Part shown: piece after piece, positions 31,281 through 40,470 of the stretch
Layout: each line of letters begins with the position of its first letter
Position numbering within the stretch: position 1 is the first letter of the stretch
Assembly: GCA_013823505.1 (NCBI GenBank)
Contig: PNMH01000011.1
Coordinates: forward strand, 4,889-68,888
From: Polaromonas sp.
GTDB taxonomy: Bacteria > Pseudomonadota > Gammaproteobacteria > Burkholderiales > Burkholderiaceae
Direction: 5' to 3'
DNA: 64,000 nucleotides
The notes under the pieces: generated by a model
The model's input: only the letters and a program-made list of their open reading frames with translations
Databases searched by the model: none
What the model was told of the DNA's origin: nothing
Translations under genes and position numbers: made by a program

Positions 31281-32474
31281 CTAAAGCCGCGTGGCCGCGT
31301 CGAACATGTCCAGCAGCTCCGGCTCCCAGGCGCCTTGCTGGTCGACCGCGGTGTGCACGAGCACCGTGCGCGTGGGCAGGTCGATGAGCACGCGCTGGCC
31401 GTGGTGGCCGTGCATGGCCGGCCGCGAACCGTCGGGGCGCGCGTGCCAGAACAAGGCCTTGTAACCCTGGGTCAAGCGGACCCGACCGTGGCGCACTGGG
31501 GCATCCGCCTCGCTCCACGAGGTGCACTCGTTGATCCACGCCTCGCTGACAATGGCGCGGCCGTCGGGGCCGCGGCCGCGTTGCGCCACGAGGTGTCCCA
31601 GACGCGCCCAGTCACGCAAACGCGCGGCAAATCCAATGCTGTTGAACTCGGCCCCTCGCGCATCGGTGAGCCAGGTGGCCGCCCCCTCGGCGCCCAAGGG
31701 CTGCCACAACACCCGCTCGGCAAACGCCGACAGCGAACCACCCGTGACGCGGCGCATCACCATGCCCAGCGTCAACGGACACAGTTCGTTGTAGTTGAAG
31801 CGCGTGCCGGCGGGTTCGCTGCGCCGGTTCCAGCCCGCCACCGTGCGCGCGATGTCGGGATCCCGACCCAGCAGTGCGCCGGGGTACAGCACGGCGTTGT
31901 CGCGCGCGTGCACCACGTCGGCGCCGCTGCACATGTTGGCCAGATGGCGCAATGAGGTGTCGCCGTGCAAGGTACCGCCGAGTTCGGGCACGTAGCGGGC
32001 GGCTGGGTCATCGAACGAGGCGATGAGCCCGCGGTCCAGGCAGATGCCGAGCAAGAGAGACGTCACGCTCTTGGCCATGGACCAGCTCTGCAGGCGCATG
32101 GATGGCTGCCGCGCAAAGCGGTAGCGCTCGACCAGGATCTGGTTGTCCCGCGCGATCAGCAGGCCGGTGACAGGCCACTGCTCCAGGTAAGCCTCGGGTG
32201 TCTTGGGCATCAGGCCCGAGCGGTAGCGGAAATCGCTCACCGGCGTGTTGTTCCAGGCCACCACCTGGACGCCGGCGCGGATGACGTGGTGGCGTATCGA
32301 CTGCTCGTGCCCACCCGAGTAGTTGCCCACTCGGTACTCGGGCAAGCGCTCGAAGCTTGCGCGGCTCTCGGGGTAGCCACGCAGCGCACCCCACTTGTCG
32401 TCGGTCTGCGCCCAGGCGGGCAGGCCCGCCAGCGCGAGACCGGCGCCCAGGAACGCGCGGCGCGATGGTTCCAT
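31281..32474 (-). CDS. Serine hydrolase, class C beta-lactamase-related
   Basis: A 397-residue protein of the beta-lactamase/penicillin-binding-like family. A short twin-arginine-type signal (SRRAFLGAGLALAG, cleavage after PAWAQ) directs export. The nucleophile motif SxxK is SMAKSVTS and the second motif is a YNE at NYNELCPL; the third lies near the C-terminal HGHHGQR. Such enzymes are esterases or peptidases of unknown substrate more often than true beta-lactamases. The ATG follows the polA stop directly without spacing, so it is likely co-transcribed with polA. Confidence 0.85.
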   Translation of the reverse strand: MEPSRRAFLGAGLALAGLPAWAQTDDKWGALRGYPESRASFERLPEYRVGNYSGGHEQSIRHHVIRAGVQVVAWNNTPVSDFRYRSGLMPKTPEAYLEQWPVTGLLIARDNQILVERYRFARQPSMRLQSWSMAKSVTSLLLGICLDRGLIASFDDPAARYVPELGGTLHGDTSLRHLANMCSGADVVHARDNAVLYPGALLGRDPDIARTVAGWNRRSEPAGTRFNYNELCPLTLGMVMRRVTGGSLSAFAERVLWQPLGAEGAATWLTDARGAEFNSIGFAARLRDWARLGHLVAQRGRGPDGRAIVSEAWINECTSWSEADAPVRHGRVRLTQGYKALFWHARPDGSRPAMHGHHGQRVLIDLPTRTVLVHTAVDQQGAWEPELLDMFDAATRL

Positions 32475-35312
32475 TCAGTGGGCTTTGTCCCAGTTCGGGC
32501 CCACGCCCACTTCGGCCAGCAAGGGCACCTTGAGCTCGGCCACACCCGCCATCAGGCGCGGGATTTCGGTCTTGATCCAATCTACCTCGGACTCGGGCAC
32601 TTCAAACACCAGTTCGTCGTGCACCTGCATGATCATCTTGGTGCCGCGCTGCTGCTCGTCCAGCGCCTTCTGCACCGCCACCATGCTGAGCTTGATGAGG
32701 TCGGCCGCCGTGCCCTGCATGGGGGCATTGACGGCTTGCCGCTCCAGCGAGGACAACAGCGCACCTTTGGCCGATTGAATGCTGGGCAGCACCAGGCGCC
32801 GACCGAACACCGTCTCCACGTAGCCCTGCGCCTTGGCCATCTTCCGCGTCTCGTCCATGTAGTGCTTCACACCGGCAAAGCGCTCGAAGTAGCGCGTGAT
32901 GTAGTTCTTGGCCGCCGTGTTGTCGATCGACAGCGCCTTGGCCAGGCCAAACGCACTCATGCCGTAGATCAGACCGAAGTTGATCACCTTGGCGTAGCGG
33001 CGTTGTTCGCTGCTCACCTGCGCGGTCTCCACACCGAACACCTCGGCGGCGGTGGCGCGGTGCACGTCAAGACCTTCGTGGAAGGCACGAAGCAGCGCTT
33101 CGTCGCCACTGATGTGGGCCATGATGCGCAGCTCGATCTGCGAGTAGTCGGCGCTGGCGATCACATGGCCTGCGGGCGCCACAAAGGCCTCGCGCACGCG
33201 CCGTCCTTCGGGCGTGCGGATCGGAATGTTCTGCAGGTTGGGGTCGTTGCTGGACAAGCGCCCGGTCACGGCCACCGCCTGCGCGTAGTGCGTGTGCACG
33301 CGCCCGGTGTCCGGGTGGGCGAGCTGGGCGAGCTTGTCGGTGTAGGTGCCCTTGAGTTTGGAGAGACCCCGGTGCTCCAGGATCTTGGCGGGCAACGGGT
33401 AGTCTTCGGCCAGCTTTTCCAGCACCTCTTCGTCGGTGCTGCGCGCACCGGTGGCGGTCTTCTTGATCACCGGCAGGCCCAGCTTGTCGAAAAAGATCTC
33501 GCCCAGTTGTTTGGGGCTGGCCAGGTTGAACGGCTGGCCGGCGATCTCGTAAGCCTCCTGCTCCAGCGCGTGGATGCGGGAGCCCAGTTCATGGCTTTGC
33601 TTCGCCAGCGTGGGCGCGTCGATCAGCACGCCGTTGCGCTCGATGCGGAACAGCGCCTCGCTGCTGGCCATCTCGAGTTCGTAGATGAACTTCAACCCTT
33701 TCCCAGGTTGACTGTCGGCCTGCAGTTGCGGCCAGAGCACGCGGTGCACGTCCAGCGTCTGGTCGCTGTCCTCACATGAGTATTCGGCCGCCTTGGCCAC
33801 GTCGACCTGTGAAAACGGGATCTGGTGCGCGCCCTTGCCGCACAGGTCTTCGTAATTGATGCCCTGGCGGCCCAGGTGGCGTTCGGCCAGACTGGCCAGG
33901 CCGTGCGGCTTGTGCACTTCGAGCACATAGCTCTGCAGCATGGTGTCGTGCAGATAGCCCCGCACCTCGATGCCGTGGTTGGCGAACACGTGGCGGTCGT
34001 ACTTCACGTGCTGGCCGAGCTTGGCGTGCTTCGGGTCTTCCAGCCAGGGCTTGAGCCGGGCCAGCACCTCGTCAAAGGGCAGCTGCTCGGGCGCGTCGGG
34101 CCCGCTGTGGCGCAACGGGATGTAGGCCGCTTCGCCGGGCTTCACGCTGAAGCTGATGCCCACGATTTCGGCGCGCATTTCGTCGAGCGAGGTGGTTTCG
34201 GTGTCCACCGCCACCAGCTCGGCGGCCAGCAGGCGGGCCAGCCAGTTGTCAAACATCGCCCAGTCGACGATGGTGTCGTAGGTCAGGTTGGTGGTGCGCT
34301 CGGCGCTGCCGCCCAGGTCAGGCTCATCGAACAGACCCGGCGATCCGTCGCCAGCCTTGCCTTTGGCCTTGGTCTTGACCTGCTGTTCCTCGATCCGTTC
34401 GGGCGGCACCTGGTGCTGCGCCAAGGTCCTGACCAGGCCCTTGAAACCGTAGCGTTCACCAAAGGCCATGAGACCTTCCGAATCTTGTCCACCGATGGTG
34501 ATCGCATCCAGTGCAGGCAGTCCGTCGATGTATTCCTTCAGATCGCAGTCGGTCTTGATGGTGAGCAGTTCGCGGCCTTTGGGCAGCCAGTCGAGCGCAT
34601 TGCGCAGGTTCTCGCCGGCCACGCCTTTGATCTCGTCCGCGCGAGCGACCAGCGCCTCCAGCGAACCGTATTCCTGGAGCCACTTCACGGCCGTCTTGGG
34701 GCCGACCTTGGGCACGCCAGGCACGTTGTCCACCTGGTCGCCCACCAGCGTCTGGTAGTCCAGCATCAGGCTGGGCGGCACGCCGAACTCCGACGTCACG
34801 CCGGCGATGTCGCGCCGCCGGTCGTTCATGGTGTCGATCACCGTGATGTGCTCGTTCACCAGCTGGCTCAGGTCCTTGTCGCCGCTGGAGATGATGCAGG
34901 TGATGCCCTGCTGCGCGGCGGTGTGCGCCAGCGTGCCGATCACGTCGTCGGCCTCCACGCCGGGTACGTCCAGCACCTTCCAGCCCAGCAGCTTCACCAC
35001 CTCGTGGATCGGGGCGATCTGCGCACGCAGGTCGTCGGGCATGGGCGAGCGGTTGGCCTTGTAGTCCGGGTACAGCGCATCCCGGAAGGTTGGACCTTTG
35101 GCGTCGAACACGCAGGCGGCGTAGTCGGCCCGCACGTCCTTGCGCAGCTTCTGCATCATGTTGATCATGATCCGGATGGCGCCCGTTTTCAGCACCGTGC
35201 CATCGGACAGGGTCGTGCTCAAGGATTCGCCTCCCGCAAAGAACGCTCGGTAGAGGTAGCTGGAGCCGTCGACCAGCAGCAGGGTGGGGGTGGGGGATGA
35301 AGCATCGGACAT
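32475..35312 (-). CDS. polA: DNA polymerase I
   Basis: A 945-residue three-domain enzyme for Okazaki-fragment maturation and repair. Residues about 1-310 form the 5'-3' exonuclease (LLLVDGSSYLYRAFF at the start, VPGVEADDVIGTLA), about 345-520 the 3'-5' proofreading exonuclease (VDTETTSLDEM holds the first metal residues), and about 560-945 the polymerase with ADYSQIELRIMAHIS, the O-helix RRYAKVINFGLIYGMSAFG and the QVHDELVFE catalytic motif. The start at MSDASSP fits the family; the frame is open further upstream without similarity. The downstream serine hydrolase is immediately adjacent. Confidence 0.97.
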   Translation of the reverse strand: MSDASSPTPTLLLVDGSSYLYRAFFAGGESLSTTLSDGTVLKTGAIRIMINMMQKLRKDVRADYAACVFDAKGPTFRDALYPDYKANRSPMPDDLRAQIAPIHEVVKLLGWKVLDVPGVEADDVIGTLAHTAAQQGITCIISSGDKDLSQLVNEHITVIDTMNDRRRDIAGVTSEFGVPPSLMLDYQTLVGDQVDNVPGVPKVGPKTAVKWLQEYGSLEALVARADEIKGVAGENLRNALDWLPKGRELLTIKTDCDLKEYIDGLPALDAITIGGQDSEGLMAFGERYGFKGLVRTLAQHQVPPERIEEQQVKTKAKGKAGDGSPGLFDEPDLGGSAERTTNLTYDTIVDWAMFDNWLARLLAAELVAVDTETTSLDEMRAEIVGISFSVKPGEAAYIPLRHSGPDAPEQLPFDEVLARLKPWLEDPKHAKLGQHVKYDRHVFANHGIEVRGYLHDTMLQSYVLEVHKPHGLASLAERHLGRQGINYEDLCGKGAHQIPFSQVDVAKAAEYSCEDSDQTLDVHRVLWPQLQADSQPGKGLKFIYELEMASSEALFRIERNGVLIDAPTLAKQSHELGSRIHALEQEAYEIAGQPFNLASPKQLGEIFFDKLGLPVIKKTATGARSTDEEVLEKLAEDYPLPAKILEHRGLSKLKGTYTDKLAQLAHPDTGRVHTHYAQAVAVTGRLSSNDPNLQNIPIRTPEGRRVREAFVAPAGHVIASADYSQIELRIMAHISGDEALLRAFHEGLDVHRATAAEVFGVETAQVSSEQRRYAKVINFGLIYGMSAFGLAKALSIDNTAAKNYITRYFERFAGVKHYMDETRKMAKAQGYVETVFGRRLVLPSIQSAKGALLSSLERQAVNAPMQGTAADLIKLSMVAVQKALDEQQRGTKMIMQVHDELVFEVPESEVDWIKTEIPRLMAGVAELKVPLLAEVGVGPNWDKAH

Positions 35313-35392
35313 GCGCGCATTGTCGGGGAGATCGCGCCCCGTCCGCAGGTCCGGCCGATGGCCCCGCCCGCGCCCGGCGCCCCTTGCCTGCC

Positions 35393-35398
35393 TACAAT
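35393..35398 (+). promoter_or_regulatory. Candidate -10 element (TACAAT) for the secreted protein - thrB unit
   Basis: TACAAT ends 5 bases before the ATG of the small secreted protein, implying an almost leaderless start, or use of a different promoter. No -35 match at 17 bases. Confidence 0.25.
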
Positions 35399-35403
35399 GA
35401 GGC

Positions 35404-35739
35404 ATGAACGCCCACAACCCACGCCTGCTGCCCGCTCTCGCCCTGCTCGCAGGTCTCTTCCTGGCCTCGACCGCCCAAGGACAGACGCCCCCGGTGGAGC
35501 AGCCGCCGCAGTCGGTCTCTCCGCGCGACCGCATCGAGCGCATCACCAACGAAGACGCCCTCACCCGCATCGACGAGGTGCGCGTGGGCGGAGAGACCAA
35601 AAGCATTGAAGTGCAACCCAAAAACGGCGCACCGGCCTACCAGATCAACCCCGACCCGAGCAGCTCGGTCCCTGGCGAAGTCGGTGGCAAGCGCACGGGC
35701 AATGCCGGGCGCAGCAGCTGGCGCATCCTGAATTTCTGA
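35404..35739 (+). CDS. Small secreted protein between polA and thrB, DUF2782-like
   Basis: A 111-residue protein with a signal peptide (residues 1-26, cleavage near AQGQ), a Pro/Gln-rich linker and a C-terminal block containing IDEVRVGGETKSIEVQP and PAYQINPDPSS. Similar small proteins occupy the same place next to polA and thrB in pseudomonads and relatives and are grouped, as far as I recall, under DUF2782. Probably periplasmic, function unknown. thrB begins 11 bases further on, so the two are likely one operon. Confidence 0.75.
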   Translation: MNAHNPRLLPALALLAGLFLASTAQGQTPPVEQPPQSVSPRDRIERITNEDALTRIDEVRVGGETKSIEVQPKNGAPAYQINPDPSSSVPGEVGGKRTGNAGRSSWRILNF

Positions 35740-35750
35740 TTTCCCGTTTC

Positions 35751-36782
35751 ATGGCCGTCTACACCGAAGTCGCGTTCGCGCAAGCCGCTGCCCTGCTGCA
35801 CACCCTGGATCTGGGCGACCTCACCGAGCTGAGGGGCATCCAGGGCGGCATTGAAAACACCAACTACTTCGTGACCAGCGAGCGCGATGGCGCCACGCTG
35901 GAGCATGTGCTGACCGTGTTCGAGCGGCTGGGTTTCGAGCAATTGCCGTTCTACCTGCACCTCATGAAACACCTGGCGGGCAAAGGCATTCCGGTGCCCG
36001 ACCCGGCCGCCACCGCCAGCGGCGAGATCTTGCACACGCTGCAGGGCAAGCCCGCTGCCGTGGTGGACAAACTGCGCGGCAAAAGCGAACTGGCCCCCGG
36101 TGTGGCGCATTGCCAGGCGGTGGGTGCCATGCTGGCCCGCATGCACCTGGCCGGGCGCGATTTCGCCCTGACCCAGCCGAACCTGCGAGGCCTGCCGTGG
36201 TGGAACGAAACGGTGCCGGTGGTGCTGCCGTTTCTGAACGAGGATCAGGCCAGCCTGATCCGCACCGAGCTCGCTTATCAGAACCACGTGGCGGCCAGCC
36301 CGGCCTACGCTGCCCTGCCCCGCGGCCCGATCCACGCCGACCTGTTCCGCGACAACGTGATGTTCGAAGCCGGTGAGCTCACCGGTTTCTTCGACTTTTA
36401 CTTCGCGGGCTGCGACACCTTCCTGTTCGACATCGCGGTCTGCCTCAACGACTGGTGCGTGCACCATCGTCAGGACGCCTCCGACGGCAGCCACGATGCG
36501 CAGCGTGCCCAGGCACTGCTGGCGGCCTACCAAACGGTGCGCCCCCTGAGCGCTGCCGAGCGCAGCCTGCTGCCGGCCCTGCTGCGCGCCGGCGCCCTGC
36601 GTTTCTGGATTTCCCGACTCTGGGACCTGCACCTGCCGCGCGAAGCCGCCATGCTGCAAGCCCACGACCCCACCCACTTCGAACGTGTGTTGCGCGACCG
36701 AGCCACGCACGCCTCCGCCTTGTCCGCGCAGCTGCTCGATGCCGCTGTGCCGACAACCGTACCCCAACCCGTGACCGCATGA
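35751..36782 (+). CDS. thrB: Homoserine kinase, APH-fold type
   Basis: A 343-residue kinase that phosphorylates homoserine for threonine synthesis. It is not the GHMP type of E. coli but the aminoglycoside-phosphotransferase fold found in Pseudomonas and Burkholderiales: the catalytic loop is PIHADLFRDNVMFE and the following metal motif FFDFYFAGCD. The N-terminal GIQGGIENTNYFV is diagnostic of this ThrB family. The stop codon overlaps the ATG of the following membrane protein. Confidence 0.93.
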   Translation: MAVYTEVAFAQAAALLHTLDLGDLTELRGIQGGIENTNYFVTSERDGATLEHVLTVFERLGFEQLPFYLHLMKHLAGKGIPVPDPAATASGEILHTLQGKPAAVVDKLRGKSELAPGVAHCQAVGAMLARMHLAGRDFALTQPNLRGLPWWNETVPVVLPFLNEDQASLIRTELAYQNHVAASPAYAALPRGPIHADLFRDNVMFEAGELTGFFDFYFAGCDTFLFDIAVCLNDWCVHHRQDASDGSHDAQRAQALLAAYQTVRPLSAAERSLLPALLRAGALRFWISRLWDLHLPREAAMLQAHDPTHFERVLRDRATHASALSAQLLDAAVPTTVPQPVTA

Positions 36783-37579
36783 AACTCCACCTCGTCCCCG
36801 CCCGAGCCGGCCTGCAATGGGTCAAGCTGGGCGTGAAGACTTTCTTCCGCCAGCCCCTGGCCATGGCCGGCCTGTTCTTCATGTTCATGGCCACCGTCTC
36901 GGTGCTCTCGCTCATCCCGCTGCTCGGCACGGTGATCTCGTTGCTGCTGGTGCCGGTGGCCACGCTCGGGCTGATGGCCGCCACGCGCGAGGCCACGCAG
37001 GGGCGGTTTCCCATGCCCTCCACACTCATCTCGGGCCTGCGCGGCAAGCCGCCGCAGACCCGCAACATGCTGATCCTGGGTGTGATGTACGCCGTCAGCC
37101 TGCTGCTGGTGCTGGGCGTGGCCACGCTGTTTGCCGGCGACGCACCGCCCCCGCTGGACCCCGCTGCAGGCGACGTGACGGCCGACATGGTGCGCGCATC
37201 GCTGGCCAACCAGGGCCTGCTGGCTGGGCTGGTGGTCTACCTGCCGGTGGTCCTGGCGTTCTGGCACGCACCGGCCCTGGTGCACTGGCACGGCGTGAGC
37301 CCGGGCAAGAGCCTGTTCTTCAGCTTCATGGCCTGCTGGGGCAACAAGGGCGCCATGCTGTTTTATGCCCTGGGCTGGGTGGGCGTGTTCATGTTGGTCG
37401 GCCTGTTCATGAGCCTGCTGGGCGCTTTGCTGGGCGGTGTGGAGGCGCTCAACGTCGTTTTGTACCCGGCTGTCCTGTTCATGGCCTCCATGTTTCACAC
37501 CTCGATATATTTCACTTTTGTTGACAGTTTTGAGTTGACCGAACCGCCTGCGCCCAACACCCACGGAGAAGACGCATGA
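36779..37579 (+). CDS. BPSS1780-type integral membrane protein
   Basis: A 266-residue protein with about six membrane helices, opening with the family phrase MKLHLVPARAGLQWVKLGVKTFFRQPLA-like arrangement (basic amphipathic start, then hydrophobic helix). A Trp/His-containing stretch FWHAPALVHWHGVSPGKSLF lies between helices 4 and 5. This matches the uncharacterised BPSS1780 membrane family of Burkholderiales, as I recall it. The function is unknown. Start and stop overlap thrB and the FecR-domain gene by four bases each, so all three are translationally coupled. Confidence 0.8.
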   Translation: MKLHLVPARAGLQWVKLGVKTFFRQPLAMAGLFFMFMATVSVLSLIPLLGTVISLLLVPVATLGLMAATREATQGRFPMPSTLISGLRGKPPQTRNMLILGVMYAVSLLLVLGVATLFAGDAPPPLDPAAGDVTADMVRASLANQGLLAGLVVYLPVVLAFWHAPALVHWHGVSPGKSLFFSFMACWGNKGAMLFYALGWVGVFMLVGLFMSLLGALLGGVEALNVVLYPAVLFMASMFHTSIYFTFVDSFELTEPPAPNTHGEDA

Positions 37580-38328
37580 CCCAACACCTCCTTCAAGGCC
37601 GTCAAGAAGGCGAAGTGACCTGGTTTCAACGCCGCGACACCTTGAAGGCCGCCGCCGCCTGGGTGGCCATGGGCGGCCTGCCAGCGGCCATGGCCCAGCA
37701 ACGCAGCAACGTGGTGGAAATGGTGGGCGATGTGCTGCTCAATGGTCGGCGCATGGTGCCCCAGCAAACCATCCAGACCGGTGACGAGATCGCCACCGGA
37801 CCGGCATCGCGACTCACCTTCGTGCTGGGCAACGCCGCCATGCACGTGCGGCAGAACTCCCGCCTCACCGTGGAACGCGGCATCACGCTGCACACCGTGA
37901 GCCTGCTGCGCTTGCTCACCGGCGCCGTGGGCAGCGCGTTTGGCCGTGGCCCCAGCCGCACCATCGTCACCCCCACCCTCACCGCCGGCATTCGCGGCAC
38001 AGGCGTCTACACCGAGGTGTTTCCCGACCAGGCCAATCGCAGCTACTTCTGCAACTGCTACGGCACCGTGGACATGCAGGCCGGCGGCAATCGGGCGCTG
38101 TCGGTGTCCAGCTACCACCAGTCGTTCTGGGGCGAAGCCGAGCCCAAGGCCGGGCGTTTCCTCACGCCGGCACCAGCGCTGAACCATACCGACGAAGAAA
38201 TCGAATTCCTCGCCGGCTTGGTCGACCAGCGCACCGCCTGGCAGATCGCGGGGCGCACGGGTGTGAAAGACGGGCGCGGCTACATGGAGCAGCGCCCCCC
38301 CGAAGCCCACCCGGCCATGCCGCGCTGA
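37576..38328 (+). CDS. FecR-domain protein with exported N-terminus
   Basis: A 250-residue protein. The N-terminus has a twin-arginine-like signal (QRRDTLKAAAAW) with cleavage after AMAQQ near residue 38. Residues about 45-145 form a FecR domain: GDVLLNGRR, IQTGDEIATGPASRLTFVLGNAAMHVRQNSRL, then TVTPTLTAGIRGTGVYTE. FecR domains bind in the periplasm to surface structures or sense iron-siderophore uptake; there is no sigma factor or TonB receptor gene nearby, so a regulator role is unlikely. Its coupling with the membrane protein suggests a shared envelope task. Confidence 0.8.
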   Translation: MTQHLLQGRQEGEVTWFQRRDTLKAAAAWVAMGGLPAAMAQQRSNVVEMVGDVLLNGRRMVPQQTIQTGDEIATGPASRLTFVLGNAAMHVRQNSRLTVERGITLHTVSLLRLLTGAVGSAFGRGPSRTIVTPTLTAGIRGTGVYTEVFPDQANRSYFCNCYGTVDMQAGGNRALSVSSYHQSFWGEAEPKAGRFLTPAPALNHTDEEIEFLAGLVDQRTAWQIAGRTGVKDGRGYMEQRPPEAHPAMPR

Positions 38329-38348
38329 AGCTGCTTGCCCGCTCCTGC

Positions 38349-38936
38349 TCAGAGCTTGGCGCCTGGGCTCGCGTGTGAAGCGTTGCGAACCGCTTCCAGC
38401 AAGCGGTCCAGGCTTTCCAGCCAGTGGCCGATAGCCTCGGCGGTCGGTTGCAGATCAAAGCGGGCCACGCACTCCCCTTGGCGGCAGTCCACCTTCATGC
38501 CCTGCTTTTTTGAGATCGCCATCACCAGCGCGTTGTCGGCGTAAAAATTCCACTCGATGCGCTTGTTTCCCTGCGCGACCAGCCGGGGGTTCAGCCAGTT
38601 CGCCATGCGTTGGCTCATGCCACCGCGAGCCTCGGGCAGTGCGCTTGCAGCCGTTTCGATCGCATCGCTCGTCAGTGTGGCTTTGCCGTAGCTGCCCAGC
38701 ACCAGCAAGCGCTCATGGGCTGCATCCCACAGTCCGAACACTGTGGTCACCTGCAGAAACTTGCGGGCGATCTTTTCAGCGTGCTCCGCGTCGTTCACCG
38801 GTTGGCCAAAGCGCAACCTCTGGTCGGCTTCGTCCAGGCTCTGGATGTGGACGACAACAGCAGCGAGGTCGTCCAATGTGAGGTCAACGAAGGTGGTGAC
38901 AAGCGCGGATGCCTGGCCGTTCGTGATCTGCGGCAT
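38349..38936 (-). CDS. GNAT-fold-like protein
   Basis: A 195-residue soluble protein. The layout resembles a GNAT acetyltransferase: an opening QRLRFGQPVNDAEHAEKIA, a VFGLWDAAHERLLVLGSY beta-hairpin, a helix with GMSQRMANWLNPRLVAQG in place of the usual acetyl-CoA loop, and a closing NALVMAISKKQGMKVDC that matches the final GNAT motif. The canonical Q/RxxGxG/A pyrophosphate loop is not clear, so catalysis is uncertain. AGGAG lies 8 bases before the ATG. It follows the MetX-like gene after 46 bases and is probably in its operon. Confidence 0.6.
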   Translation of the reverse strand: MPQITNGQASALVTTFVDLTLDDLAAVVVHIQSLDEADQRLRFGQPVNDAEHAEKIARKFLQVTTVFGLWDAAHERLLVLGSYGKATLTSDAIETAASALPEARGGMSQRMANWLNPRLVAQGNKRIEWNFYADNALVMAISKKQGMKVDCRQGECVARFDLQPTAEAIGHWLESLDRLLEAVRNASHASPGAKL

Positions 38937-38982
38937 GTGTGTTCTCCTGAAAGTCGGTGAGTTTCTTGATTGAAAGAGGCGA

Positions 38983-40236
38983 TCAGAGCTTGGCCTGAGG
39001 TTTGAGGAACTGGGCGATTCGTCCCTTGATCGTCGCGATGCTGTCGGGGGCAGCGGTGTTGAGCCCGGCGGCGTGCGTGAAGGTCGAGGGGAGACGGACC
39101 ACCGAGGTTCGGGCGCCCAAAAAAGCGGCCATGCCGATCACGGCATCCACCGGCACGATGTCCAGCAGGTCGTCGGCTTCGGTGGCAATCAACAAGATGT
39201 CGGCCACGCCGGACGCTTCATGCGCGATGTCCACCATGTCGTCGAGCTTCATGGTGCGGCGGGTGAACACGTCCGACGCCGCGAGGGCCGCCAGAGGTTT
39301 GTAGGTCAGGATCGAGCGCAGCTGCCACAGCAGCACGTTGTGGTCGGTGCGCTCGCACAGCAGCTTGACCATCTGCTTGTAGGCCTTGATCTTGGGCTGT
39401 TTGTCGTCCAGCTTGGCGAGCACGGTGTCGATGGACTTGACGTCATCGGCACTGAGCACATGGTGCGCCACCGCCATGTCGGCCCAACCCAGGTCGTCCA
39501 GGTCGTACAGCAGGCTTTGATCCACCGGAAACTGCACCCGGTACCAGAAATCGGCCAACACTTCGCTCAGCGCCTTCTTGGGTTGTTTGTCCTTGGGCTG
39601 GGCGCTGTAGTTGCCACCGTGCCAGTCGGGGTCCTGCTCCAGCTTCGTCACCCACTGACGTGCCAGCGTCAGTGTCTTTTCAGCCAAGGTCAATCCACCG
39701 GGCACCACCAGCATCATGCGCGAGACAAAGCTCGGGTCGTGCGCCATTAAGTGCCACGCTTGCAGCGAGCCCATGGAGGCACCCATGAGCACATCCACAT
39801 GGGCCACGCCGAGTTGCTTCAGCGCCAGGCGCTGGATCTGTGACACATCGGCCAACGAGAAGTTGGGGAACGTGCTGCCGAAAGGTTTCTTCGTGGCGGG
39901 ATTGATCAGGCCTGGATGGAATGCGTCGTTGATCACCGGCTCGAAGCTGATCACGCAGTGGGTGTCTGTGTTGATGACTTCGCCCGGGCCCACCAGAGCG
40001 TCCCAGTATCCAGGCGCAACGCGCTTGTTGTCCTTGACGGCCTTGTGGCCAGCGGCGTGGGCGCTGCCGAGAAAAAACGGCAGGATGGCCACCACCGGCT
40101 TGTCGTGACCATCTGCGGTCTTGTTGCTGCCGTATTGCTCGAAAGAGACGGGCAACTTGGGGAAGTTGCCTTGGCCATCGTTGCAAGGTGGGTTGTCGAG
40201 CACGATGGTCTGGGATTTCACGATCTGGTCGTACAT
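38983..40236 (-). CDS. MetX-like alpha/beta hydrolase (acyltransferase family)
   Basis: A 417-residue protein of the homoserine O-acyltransferase superfamily. The nucleophile elbow is GASMGSLQAWHL with the catalytic Ser; the oxyanion-region and the final His segment STFTHAAGL fit the family. The opening FEQYGSNKTADGHDKPVVAILPFFLGSAHA is typical of the MetX-like hydrolases that lack the true homoserine motifs, so it may be an esterase rather than the methionine enzyme. It leads a two-gene unit with the GNAT-like gene; a link to acyl transfer is inferred from that pairing. Confidence 0.75.
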   Translation of the reverse strand: MYDQIVKSQTIVLDNPPCNDGQGNFPKLPVSFEQYGSNKTADGHDKPVVAILPFFLGSAHAAGHKAVKDNKRVAPGYWDALVGPGEVINTDTHCVISFEPVINDAFHPGLINPATKKPFGSTFPNFSLADVSQIQRLALKQLGVAHVDVLMGASMGSLQAWHLMAHDPSFVSRMMLVVPGGLTLAEKTLTLARQWVTKLEQDPDWHGGNYSAQPKDKQPKKALSEVLADFWYRVQFPVDQSLLYDLDDLGWADMAVAHHVLSADDVKSIDTVLAKLDDKQPKIKAYKQMVKLLCERTDHNVLLWQLRSILTYKPLAALAASDVFTRRTMKLDDMVDIAHEASGVADILLIATEADDLLDIVPVDAVIGMAAFLGARTSVVRLPSTFTHAAGLNTAAPDSIATIKGRIAQFLKPQAKL

Positions 40237-40470
40237 GGATGCTTTCGAGTCGGTTGGGAGAGATGCGCCCCACCGATGGAATACCGATGAGGAGCAGCCA
40301 CCTTATTTCTCGAAAGACATCCCAAACCGGCCCCGCGGTGAGTCCCGCAGCGCCCGAGCGGGAGGGTGTGCACCGGATGGACCCGCCGCCGAACACCGCG
40401 AGCCCGAGCCCTGCGGCGGCTTGGCAGAGGCCCGCTGGGCTCGGTGCCCCACGCGCCCGAGCACCTCGGT

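Noticed and set aside
31281..32474. Calling the serine hydrolase an antibiotic beta-lactamase.
   Set aside because: The SxxK and YxN-like motifs are shared by esterases and peptidases; the third motif is not the typical KTG, and no AmpR-like regulator is present.
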